Positions 10,314 to 18,632 are shown, counted from the first letter of the stretch. The stretch: DNA of 48,400 nt from Lacrimispora sp. 210928-DFI.3.58 (GCF_020554865.1 NZ_JAJCIC010000034.1:1-48400); one strand, 5' to 3'. Notes: generated from the letters alone by a model not told the origin. Program-made: numbers and translations.

Positions 10314-10694
10314 ATGGTAGGTTTTGTGATCGTATCCCACAGTGAACAGCTGGCCCGGAGTGTGGTGGAACTCACCGCCCTCATGGCTCCGGATGCCAGG
10401 ATCGCTCCTGCAGGAGGACTGGAGGACGGAGGCTTTGGCACCAGCTTTGAGAAGATACAGGCAGCCATTGAGTCCGTATATTCAGATGACGGGGTGCTGG
10501 TGCTGATGGACATGGGAAGTGCAGTTATGACAACAGAGATGGTGATCGAAACCTTTGAGGGCCAGAAGGTAGAGATGGTGGACTGCCCCTTAGTGGAAGG
10601 CGCGGTAGTGGCCACCATTGATGCGGTGGGCGGCATGAACTTTGAGGAGATCAAGGCGGCCTTGGCTTTGGTGGGGACACAGAAGAAGTTTTGA
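10314..10694 (+). CDS. dhaM: Dihydroxyacetone kinase phosphotransfer subunit DhaM (EIIA-Man type)
   Basis: A 126-residue single-domain protein of the PTS EIIA-mannose fold. The phosphoryl-accepting His is H9 in GFVIVSHSEQLA, followed by the GGLEDGGFGTS and LVLMDMGSA segments typical of DhaM. It receives phosphate from HPr and passes it to DhaL-ADP. Unlike Escherichia coli DhaM it has no fused HPr or EI domain, the usual Gram-positive form. The start ATG follows dhaL by 4 bases, so translation is coupled. A strong terminator follows at 10751. Confidence 0.95.
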   Translation: MVGFVIVSHSEQLARSVVELTALMAPDARIAPAGGLEDGGFGTSFEKIQAAIESVYSDDGVLVLMDMGSAVMTTEMVIETFEGQKVEMVDCPLVEGAVVATIDAVGGMNFEEIKAALALVGTQKKF

Positions 10695-10750
10695 TCCTGC
10701 GTAGCAAATAGTTGTGCGCAAGAGCCTGAGAGACCGGCTCTAATATCGAA

Positions 10751-10800
10751 CAGGGAGCACAGGCATCTGCCATAGACGGCAGGCCTGGCTCCCTGTTTTT
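10751..10800 (+). terminator. Intrinsic terminator of the glp-dha cluster
   Basis: CAGGGAGC (10751-10758) pairs with GCTCCCTG (10788-10795). The stem continues inward through CAGGC/GCCTG and is followed by TTTTT. Confidence 0.85.
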
Positions 10801-10809
10801 GCTGCCAGA

Positions 10810-10978
10810 CGTAACTACTCAGCCTGCGGCTGTGTAGTTACGGAATCCGGCTCATTTTAAGTTCACCTACGGTGAAGGAGCCGGATTCTTCTCGCCCACA
10901 ACTCATTCTTACGGTCTTTGCAGTAAATGCAAAGACCTACACTGAGCGTTACCGCCAGACTGCTGTGGATACAGTCTG
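10810..10978. repeat. Run of hairpins between dhaM and azlD, possible family C copy
   Basis: The gap from 10695 to 11008 holds no gene. After the terminator come four perfect or near-perfect hairpins: CGTAACTAC/GTAGTTACG (10810-10842), GAATCCGGCTC/GAGCCGGATTC (10843-10888, enclosing TTCACC/GGTGAA), GGTCTTTGCA/TGCAAAGACC (10913-10937) and CAGACTG/CAGTCTG (10956-10978). The first starts GTAACTACTCAG, like the GTAAC-type ends of the family C palindromes at 30517 and 37585. Confidence 0.55.
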
Positions 10979-11008
10979 ACAGCAGGCTTTTGCAGTGTGG
11001 TACAGCAG

Positions 11009-11323
11009 CTAGACGATCACCAGCTCCAGAAGGAATACCACCCCGCAGGCAGCCAGGGAAACCTGGAACAGGCTTTTTTTCATGTAAGCCAGAACTGCCG
11101 CAACAGCCAATGCCGCTGCCCCGGACCAGACAGAGGACGTGGCATAGAGAACAGCCGGAAAGGTCATGACGGAAAGGGTGACATAGGGGACATAATATAG
11201 GAAGGATTTTATGTAAGTATTTTTGATCTCCTTCTTGATCAATGTCAGAGGCAGCAGGCGGATAAGATAGGTGACGGCTGCCATCACGAATATATAGAGA
11301 TAGATGCGAAGGGAATCATGCAT
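11009..11323 (-). CDS. azlD: Branched-chain amino acid exporter small subunit AzlD
   Basis: A 104-residue membrane protein with about four hydrophobic segments, beginning YLYIFVMAAVTYLIRLLPL, typical of AzlD. It pairs with AzlC to export branched-chain amino acids and their analogues. Its start overlaps the end of azlC by 8 bases, indicating coupled translation, and AAAGGAGG precedes ATG 11323. The ilv and leu genes farther along the window give a loose functional context. Confidence 0.9.
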   Translation of the reverse strand: MHDSLRIYLYIFVMAAVTYLIRLLPLTLIKKEIKNTYIKSFLYYVPYVTLSVMTFPAVLYATSSVWSGAAALAVAAVLAYMKKSLFQVSLAACGVVFLLELVIV

Positions 11324-12032
11324 GGTCTTCTTCCTCCTTTACCGGGAATGCATAAGCGGCAGCTCCTGCAACGAGAACCGTCAGGAGGATGATCTTGAAG
11401 CCTGAGGATATGCCGTTTAACAGGGGTACCACCGTAAACAGGAGGCTTAAGGCCATGGAAACCAGTATCACGCCTGTCAGTACCCTGTTTTCTTTGGCCG
11501 GAGGGATCACCACCGCCAGGAACATGCCATAGAGCGCTACATTCAGAGCGCTTAAAAGACGGTCAGGCAGGAGGCTTCCGGAGACTGCTCCCAAAAGGGT
11601 ACCCAGGGTCCATCCCGGTACTGCCGCACATATAAGACCATAGCTGTAAAATGGGCTTAAGGTTCCCTCACGGCATACAGATACACCGAATATCTCATCC
11701 GTTACTCCATAGGAGATGAGAAAACGGTGAAAAAATGGCATATTGTGGTCCAGCTTCTGGGAAAGAGAGCAGGACATCAGGCAGTAACGCAGGTTGATGA
11801 CCAGCTGGGCCGCCGCCATTTCAAAAAAAGGCGCACGGGCAGCAATGATGCCCAGGGCCGCAAACTGGCCTGCACTGGTAAGATTGGTAAAAGACATAGC
11901 CACAGATTCCAGGGCAGTGAGCCCGGCGCCTGCGGCCATGATGCCAAAGGTGAAGGATACGGCCAGATATCCCAGTCCAATGGGGATCCCGTCCTTCAGT
12001 CCGTTTTGAAATTGGATTCTCTTGTCGTTCAT
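11316..12032 (-). CDS. azlC: Branched-chain amino acid exporter large subunit AzlC
   Basis: A 238-residue AzlC-family permease. The family signature is near the N-terminus (GLKDGIPIGLGYLAVSFTFG), followed by AGAGLTALESVAMSFTNLTSAGQFA segments and several membrane helices. I start at ATG 12032 because GGAGAAGG lies 4 to 6 bases ahead; the frame also contains ATG 12047, but that has a poor RBS. It forms an operon with azlD. Substrates in characterised relatives are leucine analogues and other branched-chain amino acids. Confidence 0.92.
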   Translation of the reverse strand: MNDKRIQFQNGLKDGIPIGLGYLAVSFTFGIMAAGAGLTALESVAMSFTNLTSAGQFAALGIIAARAPFFEMAAAQLVINLRYCLMSCSLSQKLDHNMPFFHRFLISYGVTDEIFGVSVCREGTLSPFYSYGLICAAVPGWTLGTLLGAVSGSLLPDRLLSALNVALYGMFLAVVIPPAKENRVLTGVILVSMALSLLFTVVPLLNGISSGFKIILLTVLVAGAAAYAFPVKEEEDHA

Positions 12033-12141
12033 TGTTACCTTCTCCATAGATAAAGTGCGGCCTTAAAAGGCGCATATCCCATTATAGCAGGAAATTCAGT
12101 ATTGTAAACGGCAAATCGAAAAATAAAGCTGTGGGCAGCTG

Positions 12142-12666
12142 CTACCTGCTGCTTCCCATTGCCATGGCCATGGGACGGCTTAAAAGGGGATACAGGGCGC
12201 AGGAGATCACAAGTCCGCTGATGCCCTGGATGATATTGGCAGGAACGCTTGCAAGGGCGGCTCCCAATCCATAGAGAAAGATCTCACACAGGCAGTAACC
12301 TCCGGCAACCACAATGATGTCGATCACGCCGCAGGCCGCTACAGCAGCAAACGCATTTTTGCCATTGGACATAAGGCTTCTGAACAGGTGGGCTCCCAGC
12401 CATGCAATGATGCCCTTGATGGCAAAGGTAATGGGAACATAGATAAAATAACCGCCCAGAAGATCCGCCATACAGGAGCCGATACCGGCTGCCAGAAATG
12501 CAGTAACAGGGTCAAGAAAAATGCCGCAGAGAATGACAATGGCATCTCCGGGATGGATGTAACCTCCTGTTCCGGGGGTGGGAATACGAATGGACATGGT
12601 AGCAACACAGGCTAAGGCGGCAAACAATGCAGCCAGGACTAATTTTTTTGTAGATAAACGCTCCAT
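12142..12666 (-). CDS. ECF transporter S component (substrate-binding membrane subunit)
   Basis: A 174-residue protein with about five or six membrane helices. The start KKLVLAALFAALACVATM and the following IPTPGTGGYIHPGDAIV plus ADLLGGYFIYVPITF segments are typical of the vitamin/pyrimidine-type ECF S components (PF07155-like). It captures a vitamin or related small molecule and works with the shared EcfA/EcfA'/EcfT module encoded elsewhere. I see no riboswitch in its leader, so the substrate stays open. It is transcribed apart from azlCD, about 110 bases away. A dyad at 12689-12713 covers its promoter region. Confidence 0.85.
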   Translation of the reverse strand: MERLSTKKLVLAALFAALACVATMSIRIPTPGTGGYIHPGDAIVILCGIFLDPVTAFLAAGIGSCMADLLGGYFIYVPITFAIKGIIAWLGAHLFRSLMSNGKNAFAAVAACGVIDIIVVAGGYCLCEIFLYGLGAALASVPANIIQGISGLVISCALYPLLSRPMAMAMGSSR

Positions 12667-12688
12667 ATGGAAGTCTCCTTTCTGATTT

Positions 12689-12713
12689 TATGTGATGCAT
12701 GTTGTATCACATA
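12689..12713 (-). promoter_or_regulatory. Dyad in the ECF S component promoter region
   Basis: TATGTGAT and ATCACATA form 8-bp arms separated by 9 bases. On the minus strand a possible -10 TATAGT (12718-12713) abuts it, so it could be an operator at the transcription start. No clear -35 is visible. Confidence 0.4.
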
Positions 12714-12844
12714 CTATATAGGAAAAATGGACCGAATAAAATAGCCAGTTGAGTAAAATGTAACCAGTCCAGCCGTATTGTGCCTGCCGGGAAGACGATG
12801 GGAAGCGATGGCGGAAAAATGCAGAAACTCAAGAACAAAGAATC

Positions 12845-12872
12845 TTGACAAATAAAAGCAGAAGCGTATAGT
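12845..12872 (+). promoter_or_regulatory. Promoter of the AEC transporter gene
   Basis: TTGACA (12845-12850), 16 bases, then TATAGT (12867-12872). It lies 60 bases before ATG 12933. Confidence 0.6.
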
Positions 12873-12932
12873 GAAAGATAGTCTGGCCTGGGGACAGGTC
12901 CGGGAATGGAAGAGATAAGGGGAGATCAAACA

Positions 12933-13877
12933 ATGGAGAATCTGATATTCAGTCTGAATGCCACAATGCCCGTATTCCTGCTCATGGTGCTGGGAGCATT
13001 TTTCCGAAGGGTGGGGCTGATCGACGGCAAATTTGTAAACGGCATGAACCGCTTTGTGTTCAACGCCTCCCTTCCGGTGCTGCTGTTTGAGGATCTGTCC
13101 ACCTCTGATTTCGCCGAGGTGTGGGATGGCCGGTTTGTGCTGTTCTGCTTTGGAGCCACCCTGCTGGGAATCGGCCTTGCGGCGCTTCTTTCCATGGGCC
13201 TTAAGGAGAAGGCCATCAGAGGGGAATTTATCCAGGCATCCTACCGGAGCAGTGCGGCGATCCTGGGTATTGCCTTTATCAAGAATATATACGGAAATGC
13301 AGGTATGGCCCCTCTTATGATCATAGGAAGTGTCCCTCTCTACAATGTGATGGCTGTGGTGGTACTGTCCTTTACCAGGCCGGACAGCGGGGCACTGAAT
13401 GCAGATACATTAAAGAAGACCCTGAAGGGGATCGCGGCCAACCCGATCATACTGGGGATCCTGGCCGGGCTGGCCTGGTCTCTTATGGGGATCCCGCAGC
13501 CTGCCATTATGACAAAGACCATATCCAGCCTGGCAAATGTGGCAACGCCCCTGGGCCTTATGGCGATGGGAGCCGCCTTTGACTGGAAGCAGGCCGGGGC
13601 AAAAGTAAAGCCGGCTCTGGGGGCCAGCTTTTTAAAGCTTGTATGCTTCTGCGGTATCTTTCTTCCGGCGGCAATTGCCTTCGGCTTCCGGGAAGAGCAG
13701 CTGGTGGCGATCCTGGTGATGCTGGGTTCGGCTACCACCGTGAGCTGCTATATCATGGCGCGCAACATGGGCCACGAGGGCGTGCTCACCTCCAGCGTAG
13801 TGGCTCTCACCACCTGCGGGAGTGCCTTTACCCTGACTTTCTGGCTGTTCCTGATAAAGAGCCTGGGGCTGATCTGA
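12933..13877 (+). CDS. AEC (auxin efflux carrier) family permease
   Basis: A 314-residue integral membrane protein with about ten helices. The N-terminal MPVFLLMVLGAFFRRVGLID with an Asn-containing FVFNASLPVLLFEDL, and a second half containing TISSLANVATPLGLMAMGA, are AEC-family features. Members carry organic acids such as malate, or amino acids; the substrate here cannot be read from sequence. ATG 12933 has AGGGGAG 8 bases upstream, a better start than 12906. It converges on the asparaginase gene. Confidence 0.88.
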   Translation: MENLIFSLNATMPVFLLMVLGAFFRRVGLIDGKFVNGMNRFVFNASLPVLLFEDLSTSDFAEVWDGRFVLFCFGATLLGIGLAALLSMGLKEKAIRGEFIQASYRSSAAILGIAFIKNIYGNAGMAPLMIIGSVPLYNVMAVVVLSFTRPDSGALNADTLKKTLKGIAANPIILGILAGLAWSLMGIPQPAIMTKTISSLANVATPLGLMAMGAAFDWKQAGAKVKPALGASFLKLVCFCGIFLPAAIAFGFREEQLVAILVMLGSATTVSCYIMARNMGHEGVLTSSVVALTTCGSAFTLTFWLFLIKSLGLI

Positions 13878-13970
13878 AGCTGATCTGGACCGCAGGCCTG
13901 AGTTTTCGCCTGCTGCACGATGTTCCGGCTGTTTTCCCGCCGGATGCAGCGCAGGGCCGGAAAAGGGTGC

Positions 13971-14978
13971 TTAAGTGTTCTTCCAAAGGACATCCCGGTT
14001 GATGGTCTGATAGAACAGGGAACGGATCTTTTCCGGATCCCTCGTCTGGCCCAGGATCCACATGGTCTTTGTGACTGCGGCCTCCAGAGTCATGTCGTAG
14101 GCCTCCAGCAGGCCGAACTCCTGCTTGATATTTTTACCCACCTCATACACAGACATGTTGCTGCCTTCGTTTGTCACCTGGGTAGTCATGACAACGGTCT
14201 TGCCCAGGCTGGTCCAGCGGGAGATGGCCCGGTAATAATCCCCTTTCTCATAAGAGGGCAGCCCGCCCACGCCGAAGGACTCAATGATGACAGCGTCGTA
14301 GTGCTCTGCCATGTAGTCTAACAGGGAGGCGTCGGTGGAGGGGATCAGCTTTAAGAGCCCCACATTGGGATTTAGGTCATGGTAGAAGGCCACAGGCTCT
14401 GTCACCCGGTCCTTGTCGTCCAGATAGAATAAAATGTGGTCCTCCTGTATCATGGCAATATAGGGGAAGTTGATGCTGGAAAATGCATTATAGCTCTTTG
14501 TGCGCTCCTTTTTCCCGCGCGTTCCCGCAATGGCCTTTCCGTCAAACACGAGATTGATCCCATGGGCCCTGCCGCAGGAGGCAAAACGCAGGCTGTCTGC
14601 CAGATTGGTGCGCGCATCGGTATTTTCCATATCAATGGGCTTCTGGGCACCGGTGATGACAATGGGCTTTTTGGAGTTCTGGATCAGGTAGGAGAGAGCC
14701 GCAGCCGTGTAAGCCATGGTGTCTGTGCCGTGGGTGATCACAAAGCCGTCGTACTCCTCATAATGCTCCTCAATAGCTCCTGCCATGGAAAGCCAGTGGG
14801 CAGGCTGTATATTGGTGCTGTCAATATTGAGGATCTGAATGCTGTCAATCTCACAAAATTCCCGGCTTCCGGGTACATAGGAAATGATCTCGTCCGAGGT
14901 GATGACAGGCTTTAAGCCGTTTTCCGTGCGCTTGCAGGCAATGGTGCCGCCTGTACCCAACAGGAGTATTTTTTTCAT
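13971..14978 (-). CDS. ansA: Type I (cytosolic) L-asparaginase
   Basis: A 335-residue enzyme hydrolysing asparagine to aspartate and ammonia. The first catalytic Thr lies in LLGTGGTIACK at the N-terminus and the second in FVITHGTDTMAYTA; VITGAQKPI and DARTNLADSLRFA also match the family. No signal peptide is present, which fits the cytosolic type. A good minus-strand promoter (15070-15042) lies upstream, divergent from the nfeD promoter. The 93-base gap to the convergent AEC gene contains a GCAGGC/GCCTGC hairpin but no clear T-run. Confidence 0.95.
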   Translation of the reverse strand: MKKILLLGTGGTIACKRTENGLKPVITSDEIISYVPGSREFCEIDSIQILNIDSTNIQPAHWLSMAGAIEEHYEEYDGFVITHGTDTMAYTAAALSYLIQNSKKPIVITGAQKPIDMENTDARTNLADSLRFASCGRAHGINLVFDGKAIAGTRGKKERTKSYNAFSSINFPYIAMIQEDHILFYLDDKDRVTEPVAFYHDLNPNVGLLKLIPSTDASLLDYMAEHYDAVIIESFGVGGLPSYEKGDYYRAISRWTSLGKTVVMTTQVTNEGSNMSVYEVGKNIKQEFGLLEAYDMTLEAAVTKTMWILGQTRDPEKIRSLFYQTINRDVLWKNT

Positions 14979-15041
14979 AAATTCCAGTTTCCTTTCTTTT
15001 CCAATTTATTCTACTGCATATACAATTTGCTTTTGCTTACA

Positions 15042-15070
15042 ATTATATTAAGAACTTTCTAAGTTTTCAA
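15042..15070 (-). promoter_or_regulatory. Promoter of ansA
   Basis: On the minus strand TTGAAA (15070-15065), 17 bases, then TATAAT (15047-15042). Confidence 0.7.
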
Positions 15071-15078
15071 TCCCTTCA

Positions 15079-15107
15079 TTGGTTTTTACAGATAAGTATG
15101 ATAGAAT
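15079..15107 (+). promoter_or_regulatory. Promoter of nfeD-SPFH operon
   Basis: TTGGTT (15079-15084), 17 bases, then TAGAAT (15102-15107) with TG at 15099-15100. Divergent from the ansA promoter. The leader contains repeat A2. Confidence 0.6.
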
Positions 15108-15130
15108 AATGAGTAAGAATGAATACCTAT

Positions 15131-15236
15131 AAAACCTACATGTGCCCGGCGGATCTACGCGCTGCCACACCATAAAAGACTGGCGGGCACATTTGGCATA
15201 CCTGAACACATGCCGCCTGACAGCGGCGGGATTGTC
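15131..15236 (+). repeat. Repeat family A, copy A2
   Basis: It starts AAAACCTACATG. Its first stem is ATGTGCCCG against CGGGCACAT, where other copies have ATGCGTCCA/TGGACGCAT or ATGCGCCCG/CGGGCGCAT, so both strands have changed together. A GCCGCC/GGCGG-type second hairpin follows. It ends 21 bases before the nfeD start. Confidence 0.8.
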
Positions 15237-15257
15237 AGAGAAAAGGAGGGAAAGACT

Positions 15258-15680
15258 ATGCTCATACTGTGGCTTGCTGCGTTTGTGGTATTTCTTGCGG
15301 CGGAGGCGCTTACGGTGTCTCTGACGAGTATCTGGTTTGCAGGAGGAGCCCTTGCCGCGCTGGTGGTGGAGGTCTGCGGAGGCGGATATAGGCCTCAGCT
15401 TGCGGTGTTTGTGGCGGTGTCCTTTCTTCTGTTCATGCTGGTGCGGCCCTATGCCGCCAGATATGTAAAGGCCAGGAAGACAGACACGAATGTGGACAGT
15501 CTCATAGGACGCAAGGCTGTCGTGAAGGAGCGGGTGGACGCGGGAAGCGGCACCGCTATCCTGGCAGGAGAGACATGGCTTGCGCGGGCTGCCAAGGAGG
15601 GTGATGTCTTTGAGCCTAACACGGTAGTGCGCATCAAGGCGGTGAGCGGCGCAAAGCTTTTAGTGGAAAAGGAAGGGTGA
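15258..15680 (+). CDS. NfeD-family membrane protein
   Basis: A 140-residue protein with three hydrophobic helices at the N-terminus (LILWLAAFVVFLAAEALTV, then two more) and a C-terminal OB-fold-like domain (about 80-140) beginning near LIGRKAVVKERVDAG. NfeD proteins work beside SPFH/stomatin proteins in membrane microdomains, and the next gene is one. ATG 15258 follows AAAGGAGGG; the frame extends up to 15210 only inside repeat A2. Confidence 0.9.
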   Translation: MLILWLAAFVVFLAAEALTVSLTSIWFAGGALAALVVEVCGGGYRPQLAVFVAVSFLLFMLVRPYAARYVKARKTDTNVDSLIGRKAVVKERVDAGSGTAILAGETWLARAAKEGDVFEPNTVVRIKAVSGAKLLVEKEG

Positions 15681-15734
15681 TGCCGCCCTCAGGCGACATT
15701 TCCGTTTAGAAAGAAAACAAAAGGAGGATATTAT

Positions 15735-16691
15735 ATGAACATATTTGCTGCAATCGGAGGTTTTATGGCATTTATCATTGTCGCTGTCATTATCCTGGTG
15801 ATCCTTTCAAGCTGTATCAGGGTGGTTCCCCAGGCACAGGCTCTGGTGGTGGAACGTCTGGGAGCTTATCTGGGCACCTACAGCGTGGGGATCCATTTCC
15901 TGATCCCCTTTATTGACAGGGTGGCAAAGAAGGTGAATTTAAAGGAGCAGGTGGAAGATTTCCCGCCGCAGCCCGTGATCACAAAGGATAATGTTACCAT
16001 GCAGATCGACACTGTGGTCTTCTTCTTTATCACGGACCCCAAGATGTATGCTTACGGCGTGGAGCGTCCACTTCTCGCCATTGAGAACCTGACAGCCACA
16101 ACACTGAGAAATATCATCGGCGACCTGGAGCTGGATGAAACGCTGACCTCCAGGGAGACCATCAATGCGAAAATGCAGGAATCCCTTGATATTGCCACTG
16201 ACCCATGGGGCATCAAGGTGACAAGAGTAGAGCTTAAGAACATCATTCCTCCGGCTGCCATCCAGGAGGCCATGGAGAAGCAGATGAAGGCAGAGCGCGA
16301 GCGCCGTGAAGCCATCCTTCGGGCAGAGGGCGAGAAGAAGTCTATGATCCTGGTGGCAGAGGGCAACAAGGAGTCTGCTGTGCTGAATGCAGAGGCGGAA
16401 AAGGAAGCAGCCATCCTTCGGGCAGAGGCGGAGAAGGAGAAGCAGATCAAGGAGGCCCAGGGCCAGGCAGAAGCCATCCGCACTGTGCAGAAGGCGGCAG
16501 CAGACGGTATCCGCTACATCAAGGAGGCAGGGGCAGACGAGGCTGTGCTCCATTTAAAGAGCCTGGAGGCCTTCCAGGCAGCGGCAGACGGAAAGGCAAC
16601 AAAGATCATCATCCCCTCTGATATCCAGGGACTGGCAGGCATGGTGAAATCCATCGCTGAGATCGCAGCAAAGGATGAGGGCAAGAGGTAG
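15735..16691 (+). CDS. SPFH/Band 7 (stomatin-like) membrane protein
   Basis: The 318-residue protein has a single N-terminal membrane helix (FMAFIIVAVIILVILSSCI), a Band 7 domain (about 25-200, with RVVPQAQALVVERLGAYLG and TLRNIIGDLELDETLTSR), and a long Ala/Glu-rich coiled coil (about 185-260). That coiled coil is the source of long spurious frames on the other strand. It resembles QmcA/stomatin proteins that oligomerise in membranes and act with NfeD. It is 54 bases after nfeD with an AAAGGAGG RBS. Confidence 0.95.
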   Translation: MNIFAAIGGFMAFIIVAVIILVILSSCIRVVPQAQALVVERLGAYLGTYSVGIHFLIPFIDRVAKKVNLKEQVEDFPPQPVITKDNVTMQIDTVVFFFITDPKMYAYGVERPLLAIENLTATTLRNIIGDLELDETLTSRETINAKMQESLDIATDPWGIKVTRVELKNIIPPAAIQEAMEKQMKAERERREAILRAEGEKKSMILVAEGNKESAVLNAEAEKEAAILRAEAEKEKQIKEAQGQAEAIRTVQKAAADGIRYIKEAGADEAVLHLKSLEAFQAAADGKATKIIIPSDIQGLAGMVKSIAEIAAKDEGKR

Positions 16692-16770
16692 AGCCGGCAC
16701 AGAGGAAAAGTCAGAGAGAAATCCTCTGGACAAACAGAACAGAATGATATAGGATAAAATGAGAGAGAAC

Positions 16771-16811
16771 GGTGCTCATCGGAAACATGCTTCCGATGAG
16801 TGCCTTTTGTT
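16771..16811 (+). terminator. Intrinsic terminator between SPFH and MATE genes
   Basis: A 14-bp stem, GGTGCTCATCGGAA (16771-16784) with TTCCGATGAGTGCC (16791-16804), two G-U pairs and a 6-base loop, is followed by TTTTGTT. It may end the nfeD operon or attenuate the MATE gene, whose start lies 38 bases later. Confidence 0.75.
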
Positions 16812-16849
16812 CCTATAAAGAAATTTACAGCAGATGTGAGGGAGTGGAC

Positions 16850-18235
16850 ATGGAACAGGAAAAGGCAAAGGTTAACCGCATTACGGAAGGCAGCATTTTT
16901 GGACAGCTCCTCTTGTTTTTCTTTCCAATATTGTTCGGAACTTTTTTTCAGCAGCTCTACAATACCGCAGACGCCATGGTGGTCGGCCGTTTTGTGGGAA
17001 AGCAGGCTCTGGCCGCAGTAGGGGGTACTACCAGTACGCTGATCAACCTTTTAGTGGGCTTTTTTGTAGGCCTGTCCAGCGGTGCAACAGTCGTTATTTC
17101 TCAGTTTTACGGGGCGAAAAAAAGTGATAAGGTCCACTGGGCAGTGCACACCTCCATTACCTTTTCTGTCATAGGCGGCATTGTGTTCATGCTGATCGGG
17201 ATCATCGGCTCCCCCTTTGCCCTGCGGGCCATGAAGACGCCGGAGGATGTGCTGGGCCATGCGATGATCTACATACGGATCTATTTTCTGGGGATGACTG
17301 CCAATCTCCTGTACAATATGGGAGCCGGTATCCTGAGGGCAGTGGGAGATTCCAAGCGGCCCCTGTATTTTCTGATCACCAGCTGTCTGATCAACATTGT
17401 CCTGGACGTGCTCTTAGTAGCAGTGCTGCGGCTGGGAGTGGCAGGAGCTGCCATCGCCACCATTTCCTCCCAGCTTGTGAGTGCGGTTCTGGTGATGACA
17501 GCCCTTATGAGAACAGATGATATGTACAGGCTGGAGTGGAGAAAGCTCCGCATTGATAAGCGGATGCTGGGGCGGATCGTTCGGATCGGCGTTCCGGCGG
17601 GGATGCAGTCTGTCATGTACAATATTTCCAATATCATCATCCAGGCCGGGGTGAATACCCTGGGCACGGACAATGTGACTGCCTGGGCCACCTACGGGAA
17701 GGTGGACGGCCTCTACTGGATGATGATCAATGCCCTGGGGATATCGGTCACCACCTTTGTGGGGCAGAACTATGGGGCAGGACGCATTGACAGGGTGAGA
17801 AAGGGAGCGGGAGCCTGTATGGTGATCGGTGTGGTGCTGACAGGGATCGTAGGAAGCGCCCTTTACTGCTGGGGCCATTTGCTGGTAAGCCTGTTTACCA
17901 CAGATGCCCAGGTGCAGTCTATCTGCATCAAGCTGATCAATTTTATGGTTCCCACCTTCTTTACCTATATTACGATCGAGATCCTCTCCGGTACCCTGCG
18001 CGGGGTGGGGGATGCCTGGATGCCTCTGATCATCACAGGGATCGGCATTTGTGCTGTGCGCGTGCTCTGGATCACCTTTGCCCTGCCGCATTTCCACCAT
18101 ATCCTGGGGGCGGCCTTCTGCTATCCGCTGACCTGGAGCCTGACAACGGTGGCATTTATCATTTATTACCAGTGCTTCAGCAGTCTGAAACGCATAAGGC
18201 TGAAATCAATATTGAGGTATTGCCTCGGAAGATGA
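16850..18235 (+). CDS. MATE family efflux transporter
   Basis: A 461-residue protein with about twelve membrane helices in two homologous halves. The family signature near the N-terminus reads FQQLYNTADAMVVGRFVG, and the equivalent segment in the second half is around YNISNIIIQAGVNTLG. MATE proteins export cationic drugs or metabolites using Na+ or H+ gradients; the substrate is unknown. ATG 16850 follows GAGGGAG. The upstream extension to 16772 lies inside a terminator hairpin, so I reject it. An HPr-like gene follows after 76 bases. Confidence 0.92.
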   Translation: MEQEKAKVNRITEGSIFGQLLLFFFPILFGTFFQQLYNTADAMVVGRFVGKQALAAVGGTTSTLINLLVGFFVGLSSGATVVISQFYGAKKSDKVHWAVHTSITFSVIGGIVFMLIGIIGSPFALRAMKTPEDVLGHAMIYIRIYFLGMTANLLYNMGAGILRAVGDSKRPLYFLITSCLINIVLDVLLVAVLRLGVAGAAIATISSQLVSAVLVMTALMRTDDMYRLEWRKLRIDKRMLGRIVRIGVPAGMQSVMYNISNIIIQAGVNTLGTDNVTAWATYGKVDGLYWMMINALGISVTTFVGQNYGAGRIDRVRKGAGACMVIGVVLTGIVGSALYCWGHLLVSLFTTDAQVQSICIKLINFMVPTFFTYITIEILSGTLRGVGDAWMPLIITGIGICAVRVLWITFALPHFHHILGAAFCYPLTWSLTTVAFIIYYQCFSSLKRIRLKSILRYCLGR

Positions 18236-18311
18236 GGGTTCAGAAAGCAGCATGTATAAACCCTGAAAAAATGGCAAGACTCCGTGTATGAGAATAACAG
18301 GAGGTATTGCG

Positions 18312-18494
18312 ATGACAACGAGGGAAGTTACATTTGGTTCCGTGGAGGAGATCAAGAGATTTGTAAACCAGGCGGAAAAGTACCATGAGGATGTGGATGT
18401 TTGCTGCGGAAGCTGCATGGTAGATGGAAAATCCCTGCTGGGTGTGATGAGTCTTGGGATCGGGAAAAAGCTGAATGTAGTGATACATGACTGA
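18312..18494 (+). CDS. HPr-like protein without the phosphorylatable His
   Basis: A 60-residue protein of the HPr fold. The second half (DGKSLLGVMSLGIGKKLNVVI) matches the HPr signature around Ser46. The first half lacks the GxHARP segment with His15, so it cannot be a PTS phosphocarrier. It could serve as a regulatory HPr-like partner; Ser in DGKSLLG is placed like the HPrK target. Two Cys-containing motifs (VCCGSC) are unusual for HPr. AGGAGG precedes ATG 18312. Confidence 0.8.
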   Translation: MTTREVTFGSVEEIKRFVNQAEKYHEDVDVCCGSCMVDGKSLLGVMSLGIGKKLNVVIHD

Positions 18495-18517
18495 AAACAG
18501 AAAATCAAGAAAATATG

Positions 18518-18547
18518 TTGGCTCTTCAGGCGATATTGTGATATAAT
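18518..18547 (+). promoter_or_regulatory. Promoter of nudC
   Basis: TTGGCT (18518-18523), 18 bases, then TATAAT (18542-18547) preceded by TGA. Transcription would begin near 18554, giving a leader of about 190 bases with a large hairpin. Confidence 0.7.
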
Positions 18548-18587
18548 TTCCGCAAATGTGAACCTGTATTGGGGCCTGACAGACGGT

Positions 18588-18632
18588 GCAGCAAAATGCC
18601 TGGCCCTGAGCAGCGGCCAGGTATTTTGCTGC
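18588..18632 (+). other. Very stable hairpin in the nudC leader
   Basis: An 18-base arm (18588-18605, GCAGCAAAAT then GCCTGGCC) pairs with 18615-18632 (GGCCAGGT then ATTTTGCTGC), with one G-U pair and a 9-base loop. No T-run follows. It could be a leader attenuator or a remnant of a palindromic repeat. Confidence 0.6.

Noticed and set aside
12667..12905. A vitamin riboswitch upstream of the ECF S component.
   Set aside because: I looked for TPP, cobalamin and FMN consensus segments on the minus strand and found none; only a dyad is present.
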